Source: Endomychus coccineus
Taxonomy: Eukaryota; Arthropoda; Insecta; Coleoptera; Endomychidae
DNA: 64,000 nt
NCBI GenBank assembly: GCA_958510875.1
Contig: OY294068.1
Span: 194,270,315-194,334,314, forward strand
Direction: 5' to 3'
Position numbers and translations under genes: made by a program. Shown one piece after another: positions 19,898 to 30,291 of the stretch (positions are counted from its first letter, which is position 1; each line of letters starts with the position of its first letter). The notes under the pieces were generated by a model. That model made no database searches, was not told the origin of the DNA, and saw only the letters and a program-made list of their open reading frames with translations.

Positions 19898-20189
19898 GCG
19901 TCGAGTATTTCGACGGACCGCTCTACTCAATAACTCGAAAACTGCTCAAGGTACGACATTGAATTTACAAACCAGTGAACTTCGAGCATCATATTCTGTG
20001 AATATTTTGAGTGAATCGGAGTCACCGTTCGGCCGCTATGTAGTTACCAACAACGTGGAATATTGTACCGAAAATGTTCAATTAAAGGGGCTTGATGGAA
20101 AACTGACCCAACAAATTGCAAACCTATTACGCCGCACCAAAGATTTAGACTGGAACGGTTCCGGGGACTACGTGGATTCATTCCAATAA
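19898..20189 (+). other. Unrecognised open frame
   Basis: A frame open from just after a stop near 19896 to TAA at 20189, about 96 codons, without an ATG near its start. It reads ALLNNSKTAQ, then ELRASYSVNILSESESPFGR, YVVTNNVEYCTENVQLKGLD and ANLLRRTKDLDWNGSGDYVD. The composition is more protein-like than neighbouring chance frames, but I recognise no domain. It could be an exon, a pseudogene piece or chance. Confidence 0.2.
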
Positions 20190-20289
20190 TGTTAATTATG
20201 TTTGTTGCACATACCTGAAATTTGAAAAATAGATTCCGCATTCGATAGACTAATAAGTGTGTTTGTTGCACATACCGGATTATAAGTTA

Positions 20290-20610
20290 TTCTTTTTTTT
20301 TAGTGGGAGGTGGTTGAAACCCTTTATGGGCACCTTATGGTCCTGTAACATCCCATAAGGTAGTGTGGGAGTCCCTGAGTCCCGAACTTAATCACCTCTG
20401 ATATACCCACTAAACACTCCACCTCGTGTGGTAGGCTCGATCCTGCAACCAGGGCAGTCTTGATGACACTTGGGCTTAACAGCTCATTGTATCTTGCCGC
20501 ACTACTTTCTCAGGCCATCGGAAAAATTCCGCAGTCGCTGGATTCGAACCCGCGACCGGCAGCCACAGTGATTAGAAGATCGATTCTTCTACCACTGAGC
20601 TACCTGACCT
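20290..20610 (-). mobile_element. tRNA-derived SINE, complete, with 12-bp target duplication
   Basis: Flanked by GATTATAAGTTA at 20278-20289 and 20611-20622. On the minus strand it starts at 20610 with a tRNA-like head: GGTCAGGTAGCTCAGTGGTA (A box) and GGTTCGAATCC (B box) about 40 bp further, so RNA polymerase III promoters look intact. A tRNA-unrelated body follows, ending in CCACCTCCCACTAAAAAAAA, a short poly-A tail. Length about 320 bp. Mobilised by a LINE in trans. The head has no perfect cloverleaf, so it is not a tRNA gene. Confidence 0.88.
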
Positions 20611-20622
20611 GATTATAAGTTA

Positions 20623-21028
20623 GAACGAACTTAAAATTATCTGGACGTCCATTACAAAAATTAAGTAACCAGTTAAAGTGGTTTTAAGAGGAACCCTCCA
20701 ATATCGTTGTGTATAATGAATAGACTGCCAACAAGCACCCTCAAGAAATAAGATATATAAGAATGGTTAAGTAGCAATGACATATCTAAGTTATGATAAC
20801 ACCTTGAAACCATAATGCTGTTGATCTTGATGAAAATGAATAAGTCGCAACCATTATCATATGTAGCAGACATGTTAGCTGAAGAATATGGCCCGGCAAG
20901 TCTTTAGTCTACCTCATAGATATTAGAATGTTAACAGCATTGAATACATCTGAGGTATAACTGAAAACTACTAAAGGTATCACGTTGGCACAAGTGGTAG
21001 TTCGGAGTAAAAGAAGGTGATTATGACG
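20623..21028. other. Intron sequence, no feature recognised
   Basis: AT-rich; nothing beyond short chance frames. Confidence 0.4.
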
Positions 21029-21029
21029 C

Positions 21030-21515
21030 AGTTATATCGGACTCAATGGGATCGACATAATTCACTATTTTTCCATACTTTACCCCTTACGAAAATTGGG
21101 AAAATGCGAAAATTTCAGAATGTCTACGTGACATAGAATTTGTTCTATGGGATCTTAGAACGTTGTGAATACCAATTTCGGAAGCATTAATCATGTTAAA
21201 AGTGATTTTTTATAGTGTAGTAGTCTAAGGGATGATCGAAATTCAAGGTTTCGGGATGCTGCAACATGTGGCCTTAGCGTCTGAGGTGAAAACTAATGGT
21301 AGAATCGAATTGGTCATCCATGAGAGTGTATTATCAGGGCTTTATATCGGAATCGACGAGATCGACCAAATTCAATATTTTTCCATACTTACCCCTTATG
21401 AAATATGAAAAAATGCGAAAATCTAAGAAGGTCTATGTGACTGATTGAATTTGTTCTATAAAATATCAGAACCTTGTGGATACCAATTTCGGGAGCATTT
21501 GACAATCATGTGACG
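21030..21515. repeat. Two diverged direct copies, period about 310 bp
   Basis: The copies begin TTATATCGG (21032) and TTTATATCGG (21341). Both continue with TTTTTCCATACTT, ACCCCTTA, AAAATGCGAAAAT, GAATTTGTTCTAT and ATACCAATTTCGG about 175 bp apart from their starts, separated by about 130 bp of unrelated spacer. No protein is encoded. Possibly a satellite dimer or two copies of a short element. Confidence 0.6.
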
Positions 21516-21544
21516 TCCATTGCGAAAACCGCCTCATAACAAAT

Positions 21545-21900
21545 TTGTTTCCTATTCCGTGCCAAGGGGGCAACTTCACATCCCAGCAGCTCCTCATAGT
21601 CTACCGAGCACAAATTCGACCTGTCCTGAAGTACTGTTAACACGTTTGGAGTTGGACTCACGTTTACAAATCCATTGACCTCTCTAAAACATCGTAGAAC
21701 AGTGGGAGATATCTCCCATTTGCGAAGTTGTAGAAGTCTTTTTACAGGTCCATCTCGGTTATAGTCAAAATATAGAACAAATCAAAAAATAATTAATTCT
21801 TCATTCTATATTTTGCACATATTGCTTTAGGTTTGTATAAGGTGTTGTCTGTTCATTGGTTAATAAATAAATGAAATAAAAATTCCAAATCGACCTTTCA
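21545..21900 (+). pseudogene. Jockey-like LINE RT C-terminal fragment
   Basis: The plus strand reads QLLIVYRAQIRPVLKYC then HVWSWTH (the SQLLTLYKAQVRP...HVWGG block at the end of Jockey RTs), then after a frameshift SLKHRRTVGDISHLRSCRS. An AT-rich 3' UTR with ATAAATAAATGAAATAAA follows near 21865. Confidence 0.6.
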
Positions 21901-21904
21901 TGAA

Positions 21905-23110
21905 TTAATGTTGCTGTTGCATCACCTCTATTGACATCTTTAATGCAACAGTATCTTGAGGTTGCATCAATTCAAATAATTACAGTATTTTGAGTGAACA
22001 GATTCGAGCGCACTATACGCTTGTAATTTTTTTTAATTGGTTAATCAAGGAATGTCTTAATAACAAACAATTAAACCCTGTAGCAGGCCGATTCCGACTC
22101 CATTCACTGAACTGATTGGTATCATAAGCATATTCATAAATTATAGCGCGTCGTGTAAAAATACATGTTTTGCATTGCATGCAACAAAATGCATTTCCTT
22201 GAATTAGTTATTTTTGTCACTGGAAAGCATAGGATAATAATAACAATCGTGTCATTGTGTAAAAATTGTCGTTGATAATTATATAAATCAGATCGTATCA
22301 TACTTGCAAATTCTCGATGTAATTATTCATGCATGGACGCTACACTCGCGGCGTAACGTCCTCAAGAATTTTCTGAGATTTGCTTCTAATTTTATTCTTT
22401 AATTATCTCTACCAACCTAAGATAATTAATATCACACTTCTTCATTCCAGATTGCGATAGAGATAAATGATTCATCGATTTCTGGTAGACATTAACTCTG
22501 AAACACAATAGGCCTATTTATTTGGTCCGGCCATCAATTCTACAAGACAATGGGAATTATTTTATGTTGAGTAATCAAATACATGGGGATTTGGCTCACC
22601 TTATAAAAACGTTCCAGGAAGACAAAAAGAAGAGTAACATACTCCATACGGAAGTATATCATAAGACAAGGTGAAAAAGGTAAAACGAAATATTTACAGT
22701 CGTTTTTTATAAATGCCCAAAACTCAAAGGCGAAGAGAAGGGAGCAGGGGGGTACTTGCCCTGGGCGATAGTAACAGGGGGCGCCAAATTTCGAAGTTTC
22801 TTTTAAATTTTGAAGTAATACGGTATGTTTTAAATTTTTCTCAAATTCAACGAACTGAAACGTGAAAATTTTGCAAAAGTGTCGGTGTATAACCAACCAT
22901 TCATTTGTTCGTCAAGTACTGTCATGAGCGGACACAAATTATCAAACTGCCCCAGGGCCAATCTTGGCTCCAAAACCACTGTGATGAACTATTTCTGATG
23001 GTTTTATGAACAGATGATATAACTTCATATCAATCAATGTATATGGTGGCCGATATCAAATATGATTTATACAGGAGACGAGAAATTTGGGAGGCATGAT
23101 CCATACGTGA
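21905..23110. other. Intron sequence with a possible conserved segment at 22100-22500
   Basis: No mobile-element coding signal to about 22500. 22130-22470 holds GCATTGCATGCAAC, repeated AATTA words and TAATTAATATC, which could be homeodomain sites. 22700-22980 has short frames with GGGGGCGCC-rich wording often found near transposon remnants, but I cannot name a family. Confidence 0.25.
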
Positions 23111-23123
23111 GCAGCCTCGTCTT

Positions 23124-24398
23124 ATCTAGTGGCTTCTGTGAGTCGGAAAAATATGAAAATATTTCAGAGCCTAACGAGATTCTGTCCCCCCCCCGTTTTC
23201 GAGGATGCTGAACACGATGGCGGTGGTTTAAACTTTTTCTGAGTTGACCGTCACCCCCAAACGGCCAAAAACAACCCCCAAAAAGGGTGAAACGCGGATA
23301 TACCGACATATTCCGAGAAAAACCACGTCACCTCCCGTTTTCGAGGATGCTGAACACGATGCCGGTACTTTGGAATTTCTCCGAGTCAACCCCACCCCTT
23401 AAACGGCAAAAAGTAACCCCCGAAAGGGGTGAAACTCGGATATACCGACATATTCCGAGAAAAACTGCGTCACCTCCCGTTTTCGAGTGTGCTGAACACG
23501 ATGGTGATTTTGGATCTTCTCCCCAAAGCAAACTAACCGCTGAAACGGACAACAACTACCCCTTTGATACCCTGAATGTATGAAGTGGATAAGAAAAATC
23601 CGATAACAAATCATTGAATACACACCGGATGATGTTTCCACATTAGTTGACTGACTGTTCACCCTGAAAAATAGGCGTATACATCGTGTCTGGCTGGGTT
23701 ATTTGGTGGTTTTTAGGTGAGAAAATCTCCTGTATGGAATCAGTGGTACAATTTTACATATTTTATTTTATTGAATCATAAACATTTTTATTTCACGCGA
23801 ACAATTACTTATTAACTATATATACAAATATAAAACTGTTTCGTTGACACATATAACTACATATCCACTATATATCCATATAAAACATTATTATTGACGC
23901 ATACAATTACATTCATTATAGGTAAATATAAAACATCGTTATAAAATCCATTTTCATTAAAAAAAATGATCCGCTCAATATAATCTACGTCGCTTACAAG
24001 TGGAATTACAGGGTTTCACCCCTTTCGGGGGTTGTTTTTTGCCGTTTAAGGGGTGGGGTTGACTCGGAGAAATTCCAAAGTACCGGCATCGTGTTTAGCA
24101 ACCTCGAAAACGGGAGGTGACGCGGTTTTTCTCGGAATATGTCGGTATATCCGCGTTTCATCCCTTTCGGGGGGGTGATGCGGTATTTCTCGGAATATGT
24201 CGGTATATCCGCGTTCTCCCTTTTTGGGGGTTGTTTTTGGCCGTTTGGGGGTGACGGTCAACTCAGAAAGAGTTTAAACCACCGCCATCGTGTTCAGCAT
24301 CCTCGAAAACCGGAGGGGAGGGGGGTACAGAGTCTCGTTAGGCTCTGAAATATTTGCTTTTCTTGGCCTTTTTTCCGACTCACAGAAGCCACTAATCT
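23124..24398. repeat. GC-rich foldback element with tandem arms
   Basis: The left arm (23124 to about 23480) and right arm (about 24010 to 24398) are inverted copies, sharing TCTAGTGGCTTCTGTGAGTC, the GAGCCTAACGAGA block, and CACCCCCAAACGGCCAAAAAC. Each arm is built of units of about 142 bp that start GTTTTCGAGGATGCTGAACA (left starts near 23194, 23336, 23479). The centre (23590-24000) is AT-rich. No protein. The GC-rich, CpG-bearing units stand out sharply from the AT-rich intron. Looks like a foldback DNA transposon. Confidence 0.75.
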
Positions 24399-24399
24399 A

Positions 24400-25265
24400 T
24401 AAAAGTATGCAATTAATAATCGATTACCGAAAGAAAAATAATATGGGAAGATGGTGTAAAAACTTTTGTTATATTCATTGAATCTGATCAAAAATTTGAA
24501 AAATCTGATGTCCAAGGGCAGCCTTGCAAGGATTGTAAATCTTTTCTATGAGACTTCCTAAAAAGTTCTGTGTTTGCAGATCATTTTGAATTAATTTTAT
24601 CCTGATGTAGATAGTAGTTCCACGAACAAATATAGGGGCTTGCTGCTTCATTTGCTTGTTCCTCTTTTGGCAGTATGAAGCTAGCATTTAGCTCCTTAAT
24701 GATCAAACAAACCTAATGTATACATTTGCATTTATGAGGCTCTTTAAAGGAATTATTTCGGGACTGCTTTGTCTTAGATATTGCCCATACTTTGTATACT
24801 TTGATGTAGTCCTACAGAGGAAATCTTCTGATTTTAATGATGTTCCCTCTGATCCATTTGTTTACCCGCAAGTACTTGTAGCAGAAATAGTGTATTGTCA
24901 ATTGTATTTAGTCTTTCTAAACCCAGACAGAATATCGCCATCAATGGAGATCTGGAAAATATTTGGAAATGGGTATCTGAATTTAATGCAACCAAAACAC
25001 AAGCTTGCGGCTTCTCCAGGAAGACGGATACAGGAAGAATTTATACAGGGGACGAGTAATCTGGGATGCAGCCGCGTATCATCTATTGATGATGTACTAC
25101 CGAAATGAAAATAATCTGCGAAGATAGTGTAAAACTTCTGTTATATTCATTGAATCTGATAAAAAATTTGATGTTCAAGAGCAGCTTTGGAAGGATTGCA
25201 ATTCTTTTCATATGGGAATTACAAAAAAAATGAGTTCCATGTTTGCAGATCACACCGGTTCCATA
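24400..25265. repeat. Direct duplication (about 180 bp) flanking 500 bp
   Basis: 24400-24590 and 25090-25260 share ATGATGTACTACCGA-like starts, TGTTATATTCATTGAATCTG, AAAAATTTGA, and TGTTTGCAGATCA ends with several small indels. On the minus strand both read an LQTQ...LIEKIYNPCKAALG-like frame in the first copy, which I do not recognise. 25036-25075 also resembles 23070-23095 (ATACAGGGGACGAG), linking this block to the foldback element on its left. Confidence 0.6.
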
Positions 25266-25269
25266 GGTA

Positions 25270-26475
25270 TTGTGCAATTTTCTGGGCTTAATAGTTATAT
25301 AGCAGTGCTTTGATTTTCCCCATCGTGGATATAACTTCGTACCAATTAGTAAAAAGTAACAGTAAAATTTCCGAATAAAAAATGTCAGTCCCGTATGCTT
25401 TCAGATGATCCCTCAGTGGGCCTAACTGCCAAAAAAAGGTAAGATTTGCTAAATTGCAATACTAACCAGACCAGTCTCCCGAACTCTCACGAGCGCTGAA
25501 GTCCCAATTTACGTCTGCCAGTTGAATTTGAATAGAGTATAAATTACAATGAAACATTCAATGTTATTTGAGAAAAAAAATTATCATTTCTCAAGTATTG
25601 TACCTATAAATGTATGTGAATTCGGATGATGACTATTTTCCATATCAAGAATGTGAATTCTCAGTTGTTTGAAGAATGCAAACAACGAGCATGATTAGTA
25701 GTTAACTTAGTGAAGAATTGTTTCACGGATGTTTGTAAAATATCCGATAGAACGAGCGACTCGTATATAATAATCATCGGTTATGGTTAAATAATGTTGT
25801 AGAGCTCCCTCTGCAGTAAGTGTATATGATTAAGTCGATGGTTATCGAGAGGCGCTTGTAAAAAACAAAGATCTTAATCGAGGAACAGAGAGAGACATGG
25901 CGACGTATAATTAAAATCTATAACAAATCTTCGGATTACAGCTGAAATCCTATCATTTATTAAGAATTACGTGTATAAATAATCTTAGACTGGGACCTTA
26001 TAAATCTCGAGGCCGCTCTTTTCACCAACAATTAACGATGGATTTATGGAGTCCCCGTCGATAACAATACCACAGCGCGTTGTTACACATAAAGAAGGCT
26101 GCGTACAGCTACCAACTGTTCAGTCAAGCCAACTGCGATCGCTATCGCATCATCCGATATGCTAATTTCATCAGAACACTTGTGAATACGCCAATTCGTT
26201 ATAATCAGGACGGTGAGATTTTTTTAAATCGCGATCTATATTAGGTTACCGCCGTCATAAAACGTCGAAAATTCACTATTATTGAACTTTAACACCGAAC
26301 ACATTGTGTACAGGGCTACAGGTGAACCAAATTGGATGTCGTTATAGGATGTAGTTTCTAAATAATCGGTCATCGTTGAATCGGGAAAAATGATAACATA
26401 ATATTTTTCACTAAAACCTATTCCAATTTTGGTCGTCCCATTTCTTAGTGCTACCTTAAATAGTGGACATACTTG
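25270..26475. promoter_or_regulatory. Repeat-poor segment, candidate eyg intronic enhancer (25700-26200)
   Basis: No mobile-element signal. 25700-26200 is mixed in composition and contains ATATGCTAATTT (POU-like), GATTTATGG, ACAATTAACG and GCGATCGC words. Function is inferred only. Confidence 0.25.
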
Positions 26476-26479
26476 GGCA

Positions 26480-27600
26480 AAAGACTTTTGGAGATAATTA
26501 TTATTAGCATGGGGTTTTTTGTATGAGAAAAACATACAGATTACGGACGCGATCAAGTACCTTGGAGTGAGCCTAGATAAAAGACTGACCTAAAAGCATC
26601 TGGAGAAAACCACTAATACAGCGATAAGGGCCCTGTGGACCTGTCGTCGTAAGGTCGAAAGAACCTGGAGACTCGCTCCGCGGATAGTGGTATGGGTGTA
26701 CACCACCATAGTTAGACCCATCGTAACATACGCCGAAATCTTGTGGTGGCCAAAAACAAAAACGGAAGTATCCCAGCATTCCCTGAACACACTTCAGAGG
26801 CTGGCATGCTTAATAATAACAGATGCAATGTCGACCACTCCAACGGCTGCGATAAAAAGGCTGTTGGGGTTGGAGCCACTGCACATCCCCGTTCAGGCAG
26901 AAACCATAAGAGGAGCATATCGCTTTGATCTTACTGAACAAGGAAAGGCCGACCGAGAAGGTCGAAGCATTCTTCGATTGCACTTCCGTGCCTTTCATGA
27001 TTCACACCTTGAATGGGCGGGAGAACGCTGGGGGCAGTCCTCATATGATACCAGTGGAATCCGTATGGCTTACCGAAGACACCAAAACCGAAAAAAGTAC
27101 AGGTGCTGGAATAGTCAAGACAACGGACCAAGAAGAAATAATTTCTTTGGATCTAGGGACACTTGCGACAGAATTCCAAGCAAAAATAGTTGCAACTACA
27201 ACATGTGCTCGAATTATGAGGGAGAGAGCCTATGAGAATAGACATATCACAATCGTAGTGAGCAACCTAACAGTGCTTAAGGCACTGAAGTCATACACAA
27301 TGTGTCCTCGATTGTGGCTCATGCCACAGCGAAATCTGTAATCCAACAATGGCTCGAGACAGATCACCGTGTCTACTAAAGAGACTGCTCCGTATGTCGC
27401 ACTCCAAGCGACTAATGGAAGATCTCCAACAGCAACGAGTGAAATATCTTCTGACGTTCAGCAGATAAGAAATACGGAATCTTGTTGCATTCCTAACCGG
27501 ACACGCCCCATGCAACAAACATCTCTGCACGATGAGATTTCCCCTCCTCTACGCCAAAAAAGAGGGGTTACTCTCCAAACAGCCATAAAGTTTTCAAAAT
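26480..27600 (+). pseudogene. R1/LOA-like LINE: RT thumb, RNase H, 3' part
   Basis: Plus strand: AIKYLGVSLDKRLT, then IRALWTCRRKVERTWRLAP, VVWVYTTIVRPIVTYAEILW, NTLQRLACLIITDAMSTTPT and AAIKRLLGLEPLHIPV, the region after the RT active site. After frameshifts, RNase H motifs appear as WLTEDTKTEKSTGAGI (usual TDGSK reads TEDTK) and TEFQAKIVATTTCA (catalytic E), then IVVSNLTVLKALKS (usual SDSQAALKAL, catalytic D lost). The remainder to about 27560 matches the LTGHAPCNKHLCTMRF tail. Dead by frameshift and lost catalytic acids. Confidence 0.8.
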
Positions 27601-27604
27601 ACAG

Positions 27605-27975
27605 CGACGTGCAATTCATGTAATCAAAATAATACCCTTCCGTGCCAACTGTAGTAGTGCATTTGTAGATGATGAAAGTTTTGACACTCCCATGTATTTA
27701 CCTCTTTCAGTACCTTATGTATGCTAAGGAAAATAGTCATGAATTTATACACTATCACATCTAAACAATAAGAATAGTAAAAATAACGTGAATTTACATA
27801 TATGTTTTCTTAGACTAAAAAGAAGTCCTAACTACTATGTTCCTACATTATTCAATAAATTACCTATTATAGTCAGAGGACTCGCTATTCGGCCATTTAG
27901 AAAGATTGTAAAATCATTTCTGACACAGAACAATTTTTATTCTGTTTTCGAATTGCTCGTGTAGTACACCTATCT
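27605..27975 (+). pseudogene. LINE RT C-terminal fragment, copy 1
   Basis: Plus strand from about 27780: NVNLHICFLRLKRSPNYYVP, TLFNKLPIIVRGLAIRPFRK and VKSFLTQNNFYSVFE. LFNKLP followed by F+...FL is the end of Jockey/CR1-like RTs. A second, closely worded copy starts at 28935. Confidence 0.6.
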
Positions 27976-28119
27976 AGAATATCTAGTGGTGGAATAACAG
28001 ATGAGAATTCTGATGAACACCGACCATGGAGATATCTAAAGAGAAGGAAGAAATCGCTCACCTCTCTATGATGTTCTAGAGAGGTCAATGATTCCTAAAG
28101 CTTCAACCAAACTCCAAAC

Positions 28120-28600
28120 ATGTTAACAGTACTCTAATTGAGTCAACTTGTCTCTGTCTCGGTCCTCTGGCTTCATTGAATGATATATGAGGACTCTAAA
28201 TGAGAAAGCAGCATGAAATGAACCTTCATCTGCAAAGCTGTGGAAGGACAGGTGGTCACTTCCAATAGGTCGTTAATATAACGCTGTAACAAAGTTGGTG
28301 CCAAGACAGAGCCATGTGGAACATCAGCGTTGATAGCCATGGTTTCGGAAGATACTCCATCAACCACCACCTAGAGAGTGATCTATCTGAGAGAAAACTT
28401 GATAGTAAGCGACAAAGGCTTTGGTGCAGACTCGGTCAAATATTTTGGAGATATCCAATGGTACAGCTAGAGATTCCCCGTATTTTTCAATAGATTTGTG
28501 CCATACATGTGTTACGTAGGCAAGCAGGTCTCGTGTTGATCTCTGCTGAGGAAAGCCATATTGCCGGATTTTGGAGCCCTCGAGTTAGATTAAAGAACAT
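28120..28600 (-). pseudogene. Jockey-like LINE RT central fragment
   Basis: Minus strand, top to bottom: RDLLAYVTHVW-like codons near 28520 (partly shifted), LAVPLDISKIFDRVCTKAF (palm motif A; Asp present), VVVDGVSSETMAIN, ADVPHGSVLAPTLLQRYIND (motif B; usual PQGS reads PHGS). The YADD turn is frameshifted (about 28230). It is opposite in orientation to the LINE pieces on both sides. Confidence 0.72.
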
Positions 28601-28650
28601 CAACTTTCTCAGGTAGTCATTAATCCTAAATAGTTGATAGATAATTATAC

Positions 28651-28914
28651 TCATGAATACGTTTCTAATATTGTTTGTTGAATTTTGAAGTACCTACTTG
28701 GTAATGAATGCAACGCAACCGAAAAGTTTTTTAAATAAGTTAAAATCGTCAGGATGCATGATGTCTTATAGTGTGGAATGCTAGATAAGTTTGCTAACCT
28801 TTCATCAAGAGCTGTAGTATCTTTCACATTAGGGCCACGCTGCGTTAGCATGCATCTCAGGGAGGTATCAAACTTCGATGGAAGAACAATATCTTTCTGA
28901 AGAAGAAACACCAA
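28651..28914 (-). other. Unrecognised open frame, possibly LINE-related
   Basis: An 87-codon minus-strand frame reading QKDIVLPSKFDTSLRCML, TQRGPNVKDTTALDERLANL and HYKTSCILTILTYLKNF. It looks like real former coding sequence, but I cannot name the family. Its position between two LINE pieces suggests mobile origin. Confidence 0.3.
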
Positions 28915-28934
28915 ATAATCATGGCACCAAGAGG

Positions 28935-29165
28935 TAGTTAGAGAACTTGCTCTGCGGCCATTTCGAAAGGTTGTAAGATCATTTCTGACACAGAACTGTT
29001 TTTACTATGTTTGTGAATTTTTGAATTATAATTTTTCTAATTTTAATATGTTATGAGTGTATTCTGTAATTGTTATATCACCATATTTTATCCACCTTGT
29101 TCCTGACACTGCTAAAACTGTTTAGTTATGAGCAATAAAATATTTAGATTCTATTGTTTTTAAGG
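28935..29165 (+). pseudogene. LINE RT C-terminal fragment, copy 2, with 3' end
   Basis: Plus strand: RPFRKVVRSFLTQNCFYYVC, worded like 27870-27950, followed by 3' UTR and an AATAAAATATT poly-A signal near 29134. Confidence 0.55.
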
Positions 29166-30170
29166 ACTACTTAAGATCGGGAACAGTAAGGTTTTAATTA
29201 CATAAGATCTCAATAATCAACACAATTAACATCAGTAGTGTCAATCTATGTGATGTGGGGTTATGTTTGGCCACCGGTAGCCATATTGATCAGCTGTTCT
29301 GGAATAAACTTTAGTTATAAGCTATGGTAAAGAATAGAGAGTGTATCTAATGGGAAATAAGTAATTTTTTTGTTTTGATGAATGAAATATATTCGCTATA
29401 TTGACAGAGGAATGTGGAAATGCTGTATCTTTCTTAGAAGCTACACTTTCTCGACTAAAATTGCTGAACGATTTTGTTCTAGATTAGTTAATAAATACAT
29501 GGCATTCGTAATGCCATAATTTATGGAACAAAGCCTGTAATGATGTAATGGTATCGTTGTAAATATCAGTTTCGTGCCATTATTTGATCAGAAGAGTCGA
29601 TATTTTAATTTACTTACCGTTCTGGCGTGGCAAGATATGCTAAATAATTTATGTTTAACTGTTTTCGAATAGCTGGTGGTCAGGTAATCTGTATCGGGAT
29701 ATGATATATTACAAATAATAACAGACTATTATATGTTTTAATCCGTTTGTCCGTGTAGTTGTTCCTTCCGTTGTTTGTTCGGAGTCAAACCATGACGCGC
29801 TTCTGATACCATTGCATTGACTCTCGCAATTACAACTCTGAGTACATCGCGATATTTAGTATGGAACGTTGGCCTTTTTAATTTTCTCAGAACGCTTTAT
29901 CTCCACGTGCAAATCATCCTAATGGTTTTTTCGGAATTCTTATGGTACACGAATTATAGCCACGGAATCATAAGTGAATATCACTGCAGGGTAACGTCAT
30001 TTGTTTATACTATTGTTGTTTAAACGATACATCGGACCTCAGTTACCTAGAATAGCAGAAGTAAATATCCATGACGTATTCTACATACTGGTATATGGTA
30101 TGCAAATGTAATTTAACAGCATCATTGGCCAACAAATAATAGCCTGAATGATTTTTTGTCACATAATCTA
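29166..30170. other. Intron sequence, no feature recognised
   Basis: AT-rich with no coding or repeat signal I can support. Confidence 0.4.
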
Positions 30171-30171
30171 C

Positions 30172-30291
30172 AGGGTGAGTCAGTATTTTGTAGCGAAACT
30201 GCAACAGGAGATAGAACAAGTGTTTTTAAGAAGAAAAGTTCCATGAACATATGTCGTAGAAGGCTTCGTTTTCGAGATACAGGGTGTTGAA
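30172..30291 (+). repeat. Partial extra copy of the foldback terminal repeat
   Basis: AGGGTGAGTCAGT to ATACAGGGTGTTGAAA matches the left arm at 32276-32392 with few changes. It is cut off where the hAT copy starts; GTGTTG is common to both sides of that junction. Confidence 0.75.

Noticed and set aside
20534..20610. A tRNA gene on the minus strand
   Set aside because: A and B boxes are there, but it is the head of a SINE with body, poly-A tail and target duplications, and the cloverleaf is imperfect.
22540..22896. 118-codon minus-strand frame
   Set aside because: No recognisable motif and low-complexity F/L-rich wording; likely chance.
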